From Campylobacterota bacterium (lineage in GTDB: Bacteria; Campylobacterota; Campylobacteria; Campylobacterales; Arcobacteraceae): DNA of 62,499 nt. Position 1 is the first letter of the stretch; every line of letters begins with the position of its first letter. The position numbers were made by a program, and so were the translations under genes. Location: contig QMKX01000006.1 of NCBI GenBank assembly GCA_003643835.1, positions 1 to 62,499 of the forward strand, in the 5' to 3' direction. Of the stretch, positions 49,605-59,308 are shown one piece after another. The notes under the pieces are model-generated. The model worked only from the letters and a program-made list of their open reading frames with translations, was not told the origin of the DNA and made no database searches.

Positions 49605-51666
49605 ATTTTACCTCAATTGATTTAAAACAAGCAGTTTTTGTATTGATATCACTTTCGTCGCCAAACAGATAGTTGATTTTTGAATTTGCATGATGAAATG
49701 AACAAAACATAGTTCCAGGCAATATTTTTCTTGTAACTTTTACATTTAGTTTGTTTGTTTGTCCATATTGTGATGTCAATACCATATCAAACTTTTTTGT
49801 TGTGTCAAAATCTTCGCTTGACACAAGAAGTATATCACCGCCGTGAAGTTCATTCAATCTATTTGTTTGTGATGTTTGTGATGTATTGTTATAGTGTGCC
49901 AACACTCTACCTGTAGTGAGATAAAATCTCTTTTCATTTTTGTTTATCAGGTTTTTTATTTGATTTCTTATGGCATATTGGTTGAATATAAACTTGCCTA
50001 AACCATCATCTGTGTTAAACTTATCTATATGTAAAACTGGCGTATCTTTTCGTTTGACAGGCCATTGTAAACCTTTTTGTCTATTTTTAACAAGTTTTTG
50101 ATATGAAGCTCCTCCAAATCTCATAGGTGCATCTATTCGCACATCGTTCCATACATCTTCACTTGTTTTATATAACATATCGCCGTTTATTTTATTTTCA
50201 ATATCTCTTATGATTTGCCAATCATCCAACATATCGCTATGCACAAGTGGTTGTGACAAATGAAGCCTTCGTATAGCATTGACATATACCCCAGTTTTCT
50301 CATAAGCTGACCGAACACCAAATAAAATATCACTCTTTTTTGCTATGCTATTTTCAAATAGGTCCAAAACTACTATCATATCAAGCTTTTTGATAGCTTT
50401 ATTTATTTTGTTTAGATTTGGGTGGATATGTGTTATATCTTCACCCATTACAAACATAGTTTTGATTTTATTTTCAAGCATAGCATCTATGGCATCTGGA
50501 GTTTTAAGCCCTGATATTTCTGGTTTTTTGTAGTCTGGCAAATAGTATGGCAAGCATCCCACATCGCAAGTGCCTTGCACATTGTTTTGACCTCGAAGTG
50601 GCATAAGACCAGTTCCTGTTTTGCCTATATTTCCAGTAAGCAGGCTTAAGTTTGATATAGCCATAACAGCAAAACTTCCATCTATGTGCTCCGTGATACC
50701 AAGTCCCCAAAATATCATAGATTTTTTTGTAGCATAATCTCTTGCTATGTCGTATATTTGAGTTGCCAAGTTTTCATAACCAGCTATTTTTTTGAAAAAA
50801 TCTGGGTTTGAGTATGGGTCGTTTAAAATCTGTTTTTTATAATTGTCAAACTCTTTTGTGCGAGTTTTGATAAACTTTTTGTTGTATATTTTTTCTTTTA
50901 AAATAACATATGCCAAACAGTTTAAAAATAATAAATTTGCCTCAAATGGTAAAATAACTTTATGTTTTGCTTTTTTAGATATTGGTGTTATTCGCACATC
51001 GCACACTGCCATCTCACAACTTTTATTTTTGTTTGCTTCTATCATACGATTTGCTACTATTGGGTGAGCTTCGGTAGTATTAGTGCCAATAAGTAGCAAA
51101 AACTCTGCTTCAAATATATCATCATAAGGGTTTGTAGCTGCTCCTTCGCCTATAGTTGAAGCCAATCCATTTAAGCTAGGGGCATGACAAACTCTCGCAC
51201 AATTATCTATATTTGGACTATTCATCGTTTGTCTTGTAAATTTTTGCAAAACATAACCACTCTCACAAGAAGCTCTAGCACCACCAGTAGCAAAAAAAGA
51301 GTCCTTACCATACAAGCGCATATTTTCACTTAATTTCCAAGCTACCAATGAAGTAGCAAACGAGTATGTGCTTTTAAACCAAGTGTCATCTACTTTTTGT
51401 AGTGTATTTGATAAAGCTTTTAATTCTCTTGGAAACTCTTCAAAATGCTTTTTTATGAAACTTATTTTAATTTTAGCTTCTTCTATTCTATGTGGGCTAT
51501 CTACAAAATCAAAACCAGTTTTTCCTTTGATACATAGTTTACCACGACTTACATAGCCATCGTTTTGAGCATAAATTTTTTGTATTTTGTTGTTTTTTAT
51601 CTCTGCTGTGATATCGCAGCCTACACCACAATAAGTGCATACCGAACCAATACTAAACACTGACAT
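49585..51666 (-). CDS. Formate dehydrogenase-like molybdopterin oxidoreductase, Cys form
   Basis: 693 residues resembling FdhF. 4Fe-4S site Cys10, Cys13, Cys17, Cys45; active-site Cys160 followed by His161 (RVCH) where selenocysteine stands in E. coli FDH-H; RGQNNVQG and GMGVT-like (WGLGITE) motifs present. No twin-arginine signal, so cytoplasmic. No electron-transfer subunit or maturation genes adjoin, and the usual LPxxxxxE segment is replaced by LFGVRSAYEKTG, so substrate could differ from formate. ATG overlaps the hisG stop region. Confidence 0.82.
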   Translation of the reverse strand: MSVFSIGSVCTYCGVGCDITAEIKNNKIQKIYAQNDGYVSRGKLCIKGKTGFDFVDSPHRIEEAKIKISFIKKHFEEFPRELKALSNTLQKVDDTWFKSTYSFATSLVAWKLSENMRLYGKDSFFATGGARASCESGYVLQKFTRQTMNSPNIDNCARVCHAPSLNGLASTIGEGAATNPYDDIFEAEFLLLIGTNTTEAHPIVANRMIEANKNKSCEMAVCDVRITPISKKAKHKVILPFEANLLFLNCLAYVILKEKIYNKKFIKTRTKEFDNYKKQILNDPYSNPDFFKKIAGYENLATQIYDIARDYATKKSMIFWGLGITEHIDGSFAVMAISNLSLLTGNIGKTGTGLMPLRGQNNVQGTCDVGCLPYYLPDYKKPEISGLKTPDAIDAMLENKIKTMFVMGEDITHIHPNLNKINKAIKKLDMIVVLDLFENSIAKKSDILFGVRSAYEKTGVYVNAIRRLHLSQPLVHSDMLDDWQIIRDIENKINGDMLYKTSEDVWNDVRIDAPMRFGGASYQKLVKNRQKGLQWPVKRKDTPVLHIDKFNTDDGLGKFIFNQYAIRNQIKNLINKNEKRFYLTTGRVLAHYNNTSQTSQTNRLNELHGGDILLVSSEDFDTTKKFDMVLTSQYGQTNKLNVKVTRKILPGTMFCSFHHANSKINYLFGDESDINTKTACFKSIEVKFEQIFY

Positions 51667-52261
51667 CTAAAAGCTCTTTTAGTTTAAATATTGCTTGTTT
51701 TTTTAAAGTATATGAGTTTTTATTTGCTATAAGATATGCGGTTGATTCTAAAATAGTATCAGCAACTTTTAGACCATTTTCTTTCATAGTTTCTCCAGTT
51801 TCAACAATGTCAACAATACAATCAGCCAAACCTACAAGTGGCGCTAACTCAATAGAACCATAAAGTTTGATAATATCCACAGGCATAGCTTTTTTTTCAA
51901 AATATCTTTTTGTTATATTTTCATGTTTTGTAGCTACTTTTATCAACGATTTGTTGTAGTTTATAGTTTCATTTTCTTTTAAACCAATAGCGACTTTGCA
52001 TTTACCAATTTGCAAGTCAAGTAGTTTGACGATATCATAGCTTTTCTCTTCAAGCACATCAAGTCCAACTACTCCTAAATCAGCTGAACCATAATTCACA
52101 TAAGTAGGCACATCTTGACTTCTGACATTTAAAAATGTGAAATTTGTTTTTTTTAAAATAAGCTTTCTGTTGTGAAATTCAAATTTCTCTTTGAAAGCAT
52201 GCTCAAACTTCTCTAAAGTAAGCTTGGCTATTCGCCCTTTTGGCAAAGCTACTGTTAGCAT
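51653..52261 (-). CDS. hisG: ATP phosphoribosyltransferase, short form
   Basis: First step of histidine synthesis. 202 residues, lacking the C-terminal regulatory domain, so it needs HisZ (gene at 12434). ALPKGRIAK near the start, DLGVVGLDVLEEK, and DCIVDIVETGETMKENGL are typical. SD AAAGGAAAAC. Confidence 0.95.
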   Translation of the reverse strand: MLTVALPKGRIAKLTLEKFEHAFKEKFEFHNRKLILKKTNFTFLNVRSQDVPTYVNYGSADLGVVGLDVLEEKSYDIVKLLDLQIGKCKVAIGLKENETINYNKSLIKVATKHENITKRYFEKKAMPVDIIKLYGSIELAPLVGLADCIVDIVETGETMKENGLKVADTILESTAYLIANKNSYTLKKQAIFKLKELLDVSV

Positions 52262-52881
52262 CTGTTTTCCTTTATTATTTGCTCTAAATTGTTTAAAACT
52301 AAATTTTCTCTGTATTGGGTATTTTTTATATATTTTGACAACATCTTACCGTCTCCACCTGTTATGAGTATTTTACTCTTTTTTGCTGTATTTTTTATAA
52401 GGAGCAAAATTGATTGTATCACACCATAAGATATAGCGCTTGCTGTATCGTATGGTAGTGTATCTTTATCTATATCAAAATCAAAATTTTGTTCATAGTT
52501 TAGATTTTGTGATATATTTTTATACATCTTTTTATATGCCTTGAGTCCGGGTAATATATAGCCGCCTTTGTGTTTAAAGTTTTGAACTAAATCTACAGTT
52601 ACAGCCGAACCAGCATCTACAATTAGGCCGTCTTTTATATACTTACAAGCTACTGCTCTATCAACACCAAGACCCATATAGTTTGTGTCAAAGTTGATAA
52701 TACTTGACATATCTTGAGTATTTTCGTAGTTTTGTTTGAGTATTTTTTCACCTTTTTTACAAACTGATATATAGTGTATCTTTTCGTCAAATTTTGGCAT
52801 AGGTTCATCAAATGATAAGTTAAAAATTTTGTTGTTTTGTTTGAATTTTATATGAGTGTTGCCTATATCACAAACTATCAT
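52255..52881 (-). CDS. coaX: Type III pantothenate kinase
   Basis: First step of coenzyme A synthesis. ASKHA-fold protein with CDIGNTHIKF (4-13), GVDRAVACKY and DAGSAVTVD. 208 residues, a little short for the family. The ATG overlaps the BamB-like gene stop. Confidence 0.92.
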   Translation of the reverse strand: MIVCDIGNTHIKFKQNNKIFNLSFDEPMPKFDEKIHYISVCKKGEKILKQNYENTQDMSSIINFDTNYMGLGVDRAVACKYIKDGLIVDAGSAVTVDLVQNFKHKGGYILPGLKAYKKMYKNISQNLNYEQNFDFDIDKDTLPYDTASAISYGVIQSILLLIKNTAKKSKILITGGDGKMLSKYIKNTQYRENLVLNNLEQIIKENRC

Positions 52882-53861
52882 CGCAACTTCAAGTATCTGT
52901 TGTCATAATACAACTTATCTTTAAGATATGTTGTTTTTTCGTATTCATTAAACCAAATATCGTATATTTGTGATGTTTTGAAATTCTTGGAGAGTTTTAT
53001 GAGATAATTTTGCGATTCTAAACCATATATAAACTTGTTTGTAACTGCGAGTGTAAGTATTTTGGCAAATTTGTATTTTTTCTTGTTTATCTCTTCTAAT
53101 TTATGGTTTAGTTTGATGATTTGACCATCTACTGTAGCTATATAGATAAATCCGCCATCTGCAACTATATTGGCTACTTCATATTCTTTTAGGTTTAGCT
53201 TTGTATTGCCAAATGTTAGTATATTATTGTTGGTTGCTGCTATGAGTGTATTGTTTACAACATTGAGATATGACACATTTTTGACTAACCCTGTTGTCGC
53301 TACTATAAGGTTTCTTAAAGTTTTTCTTTGAGATAAGCTTACTACCGAAACTTTACCATCAAGTGTAGGAAATAAAACTGTTTTATTTATAAATATCGGT
53401 GTAGCTACTTTTTTATTATTGATATATGAGTGGTCGTGTTTCTCTTTGAATACAACTTCATCTAACTCCAAATCATACAATATCATAGAGTTGTCTTGTA
53501 ATACAAGTGCTAAAATATTGCCTTTTTTTGCTAAGCTTATCACTTTGCTTTCAAGTTTTATTGTTCTGTTTGTATCGCTTAAAATTAAGTCGTTGTTATA
53601 ACTTATAAAAACCTCATCATGTTCATAATTGACAATCTCTTGGTTTTTTTGAAGTTTTGTAGCAAGTTCTTTATCTTTTGTGATTAGTTTGTCATTTTCA
53701 AGAAGTATCAATCTGCCTGAGATATAGTTTAGTATATAACTATCTTCTACTATATCTTCGCTTGGCACATAACCAACTGTATCATCTGGTTGGAAATACT
53801 GTTTTTGAACACAGCCACTAAACACTAAGATGAAAAAAAATATAACAAAAATATATCTCAC
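52878..53861 (-). CDS. BamB-like beta-propeller lipoprotein
   Basis: 327 residues with lipobox VFSGC (Cys17) and repeated beta strands of the kind LFPTLDGKVSVVSL, FIYIATVDGQIIKL. This is the pattern of PQQ-like propellers such as BamB. Adjacent to a YfgM-like gene, the same pairing as yfgM-bamB in E. coli. No Trp-docking motif is clear. Probably an envelope assembly factor. GTG start. Confidence 0.68.
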   Translation of the reverse strand: MRYIFVIFFFILVFSGCVQKQYFQPDDTVGYVPSEDIVEDSYILNYISGRLILLENDKLITKDKELATKLQKNQEIVNYEHDEVFISYNNDLILSDTNRTIKLESKVISLAKKGNILALVLQDNSMILYDLELDEVVFKEKHDHSYINNKKVATPIFINKTVLFPTLDGKVSVVSLSQRKTLRNLIVATTGLVKNVSYLNVVNNTLIAATNNNILTFGNTKLNLKEYEVANIVADGGFIYIATVDGQIIKLNHKLEEINKKKYKFAKILTLAVTNKFIYGLESQNYLIKLSKNFKTSQIYDIWFNEYEKTTYLKDKLYYDNRYLKLR

Positions 53862-54445
53862 TATTTTGCCCCGTTTGCCGATAGGTGGTGATTTAATATA
53901 TTTGACAACTCTGCTATTGGTGACTCTTTTGCTATAAATTTCAAACTGTCTTTTGCTTGCTTAAGCTTACCTTGTTTAGTCAAAATCAAAGCCTTCTTAA
54001 ATATAACATAATCTTTTAATAAAAAGTTGTTATCTTGTAAAATTTTATTTATCTCATCTATATTATCTTGATCTTTTATATTTTGGAAACTGATTAAACC
54101 TTTTAGATATATCAAATCATCGTTCATGGATGATTTTTGGTTTTTTTTATAACTAATTATATCATATAATTTTTTGTTTAAATCTTGCAGTATAAATAAA
54201 GCTTCTTTGTCGTTTGGATTTGACAGAAGCTTGTTGTATGCTTCGTTTGCTTTTAGTTTATTTTTATCGTTTATGTAGTTTATTGATATAGTTGATATTA
54301 TAGCTATGACAGCTACTACTGACAACAAATATATATAGTTTTTGTATTTTTTATAGTATTTTTCAACCTTTAAAAACCCAGACAAAAACTCCTCTTGTGT
54401 TCCTATCTCTCGTTTGATGAAATTCATATTTTCTTTGATACTCAT
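53861..54445 (-). CDS. YfgM-like single-span membrane protein
   Basis: 194 residues; cytoplasmic N-terminus, one membrane segment (YIYLLSVVAVIAIISTISIN, about 37-56), then TPR-like helices in the periplasm. YfgM links SecYEG to periplasmic chaperones in E. coli; position before the BamB-like gene supports this reading. SD AAGGAG. First gene of a seven-gene minus run. Confidence 0.65.
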   Translation of the reverse strand: MSIKENMNFIKREIGTQEEFLSGFLKVEKYYKKYKNYIYLLSVVAVIAIISTISINYINDKNKLKANEAYNKLLSNPNDKEALFILQDLNKKLYDIISYKKNQKSSMNDDLIYLKGLISFQNIKDQDNIDEINKILQDNNFLLKDYVIFKKALILTKQGKLKQAKDSLKFIAKESPIAELSNILNHHLSANGAK

Positions 54446-54548
54446 AATGCTCCTTAAGTTTTATTTGTAGTATAGCATATCAAGCTTATAAATTCATTAT
54501 AAACAAACAAAATATTGTTAATTTTCTAATTTTCCAGTTTTTTCTGTT

Positions 54549-54574
54549 TATGTTAATGTTGTTTTGATAACATA
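54549..54574 (+). promoter_or_regulatory. Inverted repeat at the frdC start
   Basis: TATGTTA (54549-54555) and TAACATA (54568-54574) flank 12 bases and end six bases before the frdC ATG. TGATAACAT inside resembles an extended -10. No ribosome binding site is visible. Could be an operator for a respiratory regulator, or the promoter of a leaderless message. Confidence 0.45.
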
Positions 54575-54579
54575 CGCTC

Positions 54580-55335
54580 ATGAAAAATAAAAACTATATA
54601 ATAGAGGGTCTGATAGATAGACAAGTAGATGGCAAAAAGAGCAAAATTCCTGCTAGGCTTGATTTTTTTCAAAGCTTAAGTGGACTTGTATTGGGACTTT
54701 TTATGTGGGTGCATATGGCCTTGGTTTCATCTATACTCGTAAGCAAAGATTTTATGTATAAAGTTACAAAACTTCTTGAGGGTAGTTGGCTAATAGACGG
54801 CGGTCATCCAGCATTTGTATCAGTTAGTGTAGCAGTGATATTTGCTATATTTGTATTGCATGCATTTTTGGCTATTCGTAAATTTCCAAATTCGTATAGA
54901 CAATATAGAAACTTCAAAGCACATATGCTCATGTTTGCTCACGATGAGACAAAACTATGGTTCATGCAAGCAATAACAGGGTTTGCTCTGTTTTTTTTAG
55001 GTTCTGTGCATTTGTATATTATGCTTACAAACCCAGCCGATATTGGTCCGTATATGAGCTCAAACAGAGTAGTAGAGCAGCTAATGTGGCCTTTATATAT
55101 ATTACTTTTAATCGCAGTTGAACTTCATGGAACTATAGGTTTATATAAATTATCGGTCAAGTGGGGCTGGTTTGAGGGTGATGATGTTAAACTAACAAGA
55201 GTTAGACTAAAAAAAATCAAATGGTTTATAACTTCATTTTTTCTATTGCTTGGTATTTTATCTCTGTTAGCTTATGTCAAGATAGGATTAGAGCACAATG
55301 AAGGTAGATATATACCAAGCGGAGAAATAAAATGA
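54580..55335 (+). CDS. frdC: Fumarate reductase cytochrome b subunit
   Basis: Di-haem membrane anchor of the Wolinella-type quinol:fumarate reductase. 251 residues, five membrane segments. [40 protein letters not shown] and [10 protein letters not shown] carry conserved histidines for haem and quinol sites. ATG overlap to frdA. Confidence 0.95.
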   Translation: MKNKNYIIEGLIDRQVDGKKSKIPARLDFFQSLSGLVLGLFMWVHMALVSSILVSKDFMYKVTKLLEGSWLIDGGHPAFVSVSVAVIFAIFVLHAFLAIRKFPNSYRQYRNFKAHMLMFAHDETKLWFMQAITGFALFFLGSVHLYIMLTNPADIGPYMSSNRVVEQLMWPLYILLLIAVELHGTIGLYKLSVKWGWFEGDDVKLTRVRLKKIKWFITSFFLLLGILSLLAYVKIGLEHNEGRYIPSGEIK

Positions 55336-57332
55336 AAATATTTTATACAGACAACCTAATAATTGGGGGTGGGCTGGCAGGTTTGAGACTTGCTATATCT
55401 ACCAAAGAAGCAGGATACAAAACAACAGTTTTATCACTTATACCTGTCAAGCGCTCACACAGCTCTGCTGCACAAGGTGGTATGCAAGCGAGTTTAGCCA
55501 ACTCAGTTATGAGCAAAGGCGACAACGAAGATGTGCATTTTGAGGATACAGTAAAAGGAAGCGACTGGGGGTGCGACCAAAAAGTAGCGAGAATGTTCAC
55601 TCAAGTTGCTCCTAAAGCTATACGAGAACTAACAGCTTGGGGAGTGCCTTGGAGCAGAATACAAAAGGGCGATAAATCGGTGATGATGGACGGCAAAAGA
55701 GAAACTATAACAGAAAATGAAAGCTCACACGGGCTTATAGCCTCACGAGATTTTGGAGGCACTAAAAAATGGCGAACTTGCTATACTGCTGATGCTACAG
55801 GACATACCATGCTTTATGCTGTAGCAAATGAAGCTATCAAACAAGGTGTTGAGATACTTGAGAAAAAAGAAGCTGTCAAACTGATACACAAAGATGGTGT
55901 ATGTTATGGTGCTGTGGTCAAAGACCTTATGAATGGAGAAGTTTTTGCTTATTTGTCAAAAGCTACTACTGTAGCAACTGGCGGATATGGTAGGATATTT
56001 GAAGCTTCAACCAATGCAGTGATATGTGAAGGAACAGGAGCAGCTATTGCTTTGGAAACTGGTGTAGCAAAACTAGCGAATATGGAAGCGGTGCAGTTTC
56101 ACCCTACTGCTTTAGTGCCCTCTGGCATACTTATGACCGAAGGCTGTAGGGGCGATGGCGGTATTTTGAGAGATGTTGATGGTTATAGATTTATGCCAGA
56201 TTATGAACCAGAAAAAAAGGAGTTAGCAAGTCGCGATGTAGTAAGTCGTCGTATGACCGAACATATACGAGCTGGCAAAGGGGTGCCATCGGTTTATGGC
56301 GAGCATTTGTGGCTTGATATATCTATATTGGGACGAAAACATATAGAAAAAAACTTAAGAGATATGCAAGATATATGCAAAAATTTTCTGGGAATTGATC
56401 CTGCTTGCGAAGGTGTATGGATACCAGTTCGTCCTATGCAACACTATAGTATGGGTGGCATAAAAGTAGATGAAACAGGTCAATCACCACACCTTAAGGG
56501 GCTTTTTTCTTGTGGGGAAGCGGCTTGTTGGGATATGCATGGATTTAATCGTCTTGGAGGAAATAGTGTAGCAGAAACAGTTGTATCTGGTATGATTGTT
56601 GGCGAGTATGTTGCTTCGTACTGCAAAAAACACAACCTCAAACTAGACACTAAGTTAGCAAATGATTTTATGAATGAGTTTGATTTAGAGCAAGACACTA
56701 TACTATCAAAAGTATGTGATATAATTCACAAACCAAATGAGTTAAGCATATATGATATTCGAGACAAAATGCGAAAAATTATGATGCACAAAGTAGGTAT
56801 ATTTAGAACAGGTAGCGAGCTTAAAGTTGCTTTAAATGAATTGAAAAAACTTTATAAAGATAGCTTGGGAGTGCATATAAGAAGTGGGAAAAAATTTGCG
56901 AACCCTGGACTTATCGATACATTAAGAGTGCAAAAAATGCTCAAGCTCGCTCTATGTATCACCAAAGGAGCGATGTTGCGAACTGAAAGCCGAGGGGCAC
57001 ACACAAGAGAAGATTTTCCAAAACGCGATGATAAAAACTGGCTTAAAAGAACATTGACTACTTGGGAGCAAAAAGAGTTAGACGAACCAAAAGTTAGTTA
57101 TGAAGAACTTGATATCAATAGTATGGAGCTACCACCCGGATTTCGTGGATACGGCAAAAAAGGCAATGTAATAGAACACCCACAAAGTGCCATAAGACAA
57201 GAAGAGGTAGATAAAATACGGCAAGAAAACAAAAATAAAAACAGGCACGAAATACAGAAAAAACTTATGCCATACAAGTTGCCAAAAAAATATCAAAATA
57301 AAAATGAAAGAGTAGAGGTAGGTTATGAGTAG
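55332..57332 (+). CDS. frdA: Fumarate reductase flavoprotein subunit
   Basis: Covalent FAD subunit: [12 protein letters not shown] near residue 11, the [13 protein letters not shown] region with the FAD-linked His, and [18 protein letters not shown]. 666 residues, normal for Campylobacterota. SD GGAG. Reduces fumarate to succinate in anaerobic respiration; also can work in reverse or in a reductive TCA cycle. Confidence 0.97.
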   Translation: MKIFYTDNLIIGGGLAGLRLAISTKEAGYKTTVLSLIPVKRSHSSAAQGGMQASLANSVMSKGDNEDVHFEDTVKGSDWGCDQKVARMFTQVAPKAIRELTAWGVPWSRIQKGDKSVMMDGKRETITENESSHGLIASRDFGGTKKWRTCYTADATGHTMLYAVANEAIKQGVEILEKKEAVKLIHKDGVCYGAVVKDLMNGEVFAYLSKATTVATGGYGRIFEASTNAVICEGTGAAIALETGVAKLANMEAVQFHPTALVPSGILMTEGCRGDGGILRDVDGYRFMPDYEPEKKELASRDVVSRRMTEHIRAGKGVPSVYGEHLWLDISILGRKHIEKNLRDMQDICKNFLGIDPACEGVWIPVRPMQHYSMGGIKVDETGQSPHLKGLFSCGEAACWDMHGFNRLGGNSVAETVVSGMIVGEYVASYCKKHNLKLDTKLANDFMNEFDLEQDTILSKVCDIIHKPNELSIYDIRDKMRKIMMHKVGIFRTGSELKVALNELKKLYKDSLGVHIRSGKKFANPGLIDTLRVQKMLKLALCITKGAMLRTESRGAHTREDFPKRDDKNWLKRTLTTWEQKELDEPKVSYEELDINSMELPPGFRGYGKKGNVIEHPQSAIRQEEVDKIRQENKNKNRHEIQKKLMPYKLPKKYQNKNERVEVGYE

Positions 57333-58044
57333 AAAACTTATATTTAATGTATTTAAATACAATCCGCTTGACAAAAGCGATAGGCCCAAACTACAAACTT
57401 ATGAAGTGCACGAAACAGATGGTATGACTATATTTGTGGCTTTGAACTACATACGAGATAGACTTGATCATACTTTACAGTTTGATTTTGTTTGTCGTGC
57501 TGGCATATGCGGAAGCTGTGCTATGGTGATAAATGGCACACCTACACTTGCTTGCAAAACTTTGACAAGAGACTATAAAGATGGTGAAATTACATTGTTA
57601 CCGTTGCCTGTATTTGAACTTATCGGTGACCTTAGTATAAATACAGCAAAATGGATGAACGAAATGTCAAAAGATGTAGCAAGTTGGATACACACAAACG
57701 AACAAACAATTATAGACAACATAGAAAAACCAATGGAACCTGAAGTAGCCGAAGAGGTGTTTGAGCTTGATAGGTGTATTGAGTGCGGATGTTGTATAGC
57801 AGCATGTGGCACCAAACAGATGAGACCAAAGTTTAAAGGTGCTGTAGCTTTAAATAGGGTTGCCAGATTTCTATGTGACCCACGCGATGAAAGAGACGAA
57901 GCAGATATGTTTGAGATAATAGGCGATGATGAGGGTATATTTGGATGTATGAGCTTATTGGGTTGTGATGACACTTGTCCTAAAAATTTACCGCTTCAAA
58001 GCAAACTGGCATATCTAAGACGAAAAATGGTATCTGTAAAATAA
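57325..58044 (+). CDS. frdB: Fumarate reductase iron-sulfur subunit
   Basis: 239 residues. [11 protein letters not shown] holds the 2Fe-2S site with its later Cys in [18 protein letters not shown] and [16 protein letters not shown] bind the 4Fe-4S and 3Fe-4S clusters. Transfers electrons between FrdC haem and FrdA. Its stop TAA overlaps an ATA codon that seems to start the next gene. Confidence 0.97.
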   Translation: MSRKLIFNVFKYNPLDKSDRPKLQTYEVHETDGMTIFVALNYIRDRLDHTLQFDFVCRAGICGSCAMVINGTPTLACKTLTRDYKDGEITLLPLPVFELIGDLSINTAKWMNEMSKDVASWIHTNEQTIIDNIEKPMEPEVAEEVFELDRCIECGCCIAACGTKQMRPKFKGAVALNRVARFLCDPRDERDEADMFEIIGDDEGIFGCMSLLGCDDTCPKNLPLQSKLAYLRRKMVSVK

Positions 58045-58724
58045 AAACAATTGGATTATTAGGTGGTATGAGTTGGGAATCTACCTTGATCTATTATAAG
58101 ATTATAAACCAACAAACCAACAAGATATTGGGTAGTCAAAACAATGCAAAATCTATCTTATATACGATAAATTTCGAACAAATAGAAAAACTCCAACAGC
58201 AAAATCGTTGGCAAGAAGCAGGGAACATTCTCATAAATGCATGCCTATCCTTGCAAAACGGGGGTGCGGATTTTATAATAATATGCACAAACACTATGCA
58301 CAAACTCTTGCCACAAATCAAACCACATATAAAAATACCATTTTTGCATATCGCAAAAGCAACAGCACATGAGATACAAAAAAACAGTATAAAAGATGTT
58401 TTGCTTCTTGGCACAAAATTTACAATAAAAGAAAATTTTTATAAACAAATACTGATAGATGAGGGCATAAATATAATCATACCAAGTGAAAAAGATATAA
58501 ATACTATTCATGATATTATATATGGTGAGTTGTGTCTGGGTAAAATTTCAAAACGATCGAGGCAGGCTTATCTTGATATCATAAACAAACAACAAAATAT
58601 ACAAGGTGTGGTATTTGGTTGCACAGAGATTGGTCTTTTGATATCACAAGATGATTTATCTATAAAAGTATTTGATACAACATATATTCATGCTACTAAA
58701 GCGGTAGAATATGCTCTAAATTAA
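58041..58724 (+). CDS. Aspartate/glutamate racemase family protein, ATA start
   Basis: Cofactor-independent racemase of the YgeA/RacX kind: the N-terminal [14 protein letters not shown] is the family's opening strand and loop; Cys82 in CTNTMH and Cys194 in GCTEIG are the two catalytic cysteines. The first ATG (58068) lies after the GG and would remove the first strand. ATA at 58041 precedes KTIGLLGG precisely where other members have their initiator Met, and overlaps the frdB stop as ATAA. 227 residues. Coupled to frdCAB; whether it acts on aspartate (a fumarate relative) is unknown. Confidence 0.88.
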   Translation: MKTIGLLGGMSWESTLIYYKIINQQTNKILGSQNNAKSILYTINFEQIEKLQQQNRWQEAGNILINACLSLQNGGADFIIICTNTMHKLLPQIKPHIKIPFLHIAKATAHEIQKNSIKDVLLLGTKFTIKENFYKQILIDEGINIIIPSEKDINTIHDIIYGELCLGKISKRSRQAYLDIINKQQNIQGVVFGCTEIGLLISQDDLSIKVFDTTYIHATKAVEYALN

Positions 58725-58735
58725 GGTCACCTTAA
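58721..58735. repeat. Palindrome TTAAGGTCACCTTAA
   Basis: Seven-base arms around a single C; it includes the racemase stop codon. TTAAGGTCACCT also occurs at 37498-37509 before valS. Possible operator or dispersed motif. A -10-like TATGAT (58747-58752) follows. Confidence 0.45.
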
Positions 58736-58771
58736 GTTAGATATGCTATGATACTTTGAAAGGTTTATAAA

Positions 58772-59308
58772 ATGTATTTAAGCTTGTTGGTTGTATTATT
58801 GTTTGTTGGCTGCACTCCTGTCTCAAATCAAGATGAAATTCACACACAAAAGTTTGGCCAAGATAGTATAAAAAACACAAACAAAACTCCATTTGGTAAA
58901 TTTGAACCAAAAAACTCAACGAAATATTCAAAAAAGAGCGAAGTTTTAAATGTAGCAAACAATATGATACAAAAAAAAGAGATATATCGTGGTGGTTGTT
59001 GGGATTATATAAATGAAGTTTTCAATAGAGCCTCAAGAAAGGGTGGCAAGAAAATCACTATATACAAATCAAAGCCATCGGGCAAATATGCAAATATATC
59101 TATGTTTAAGCCCGGAGATTGGTTGTATTTTATAAACCTATCATACCACAATATCCAACATAGTGCTATATTTGTCCGATGGGTTGATTACAAAAAAAAG
59201 ATAGCTTTGACTATAAGTTATCCGGGCGAAAACAAGAAAAAACCAGGAAGATATAGAAAATACAAACTATCAAAAGTTTACAATATCATAAGATATGTGA
59301 AGTATTAG
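58772..59308 (+). CDS. NlpC/P60-like lipoprotein
   Basis: 178 residues. Signal peptide with lipobox LLFVGC (Cys14). The mature part has RGGCWDYINEVFNRAS (Cys76), then FKPGDWLYF and QHSAIFVRW (His130), the Cys and His arrangement of papain-like NlpC/P60 or CHAP peptidases. Could cut peptidoglycan peptides. The residue after Cys is Trp instead of the usual Ser, so activity is unproven. Its own -10 (TATGAT) and AAAGG. The 3' end overlaps the convergent gene by 23 bases. Confidence 0.6.
   Translation: MYLSLLVVLLFVGCTPVSNQDEIHTQKFGQDSIKNTNKTPFGKFEPKNSTKYSKKSEVLNVANNMIQKKEIYRGGCWDYINEVFNRASRKGGKKITIYKSKPSGKYANISMFKPGDWLYFINLSYHNIQHSAIFVRWVDYKKKIALTISYPGENKKKPGRYRKYKLSKVYNIIRYVKY

Noticed and set aside
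58068-58724. Racemase starting at the ATG 58068
   Set aside because: This start removes the conserved first strand KTIGLLGG; kept only as the alternative.
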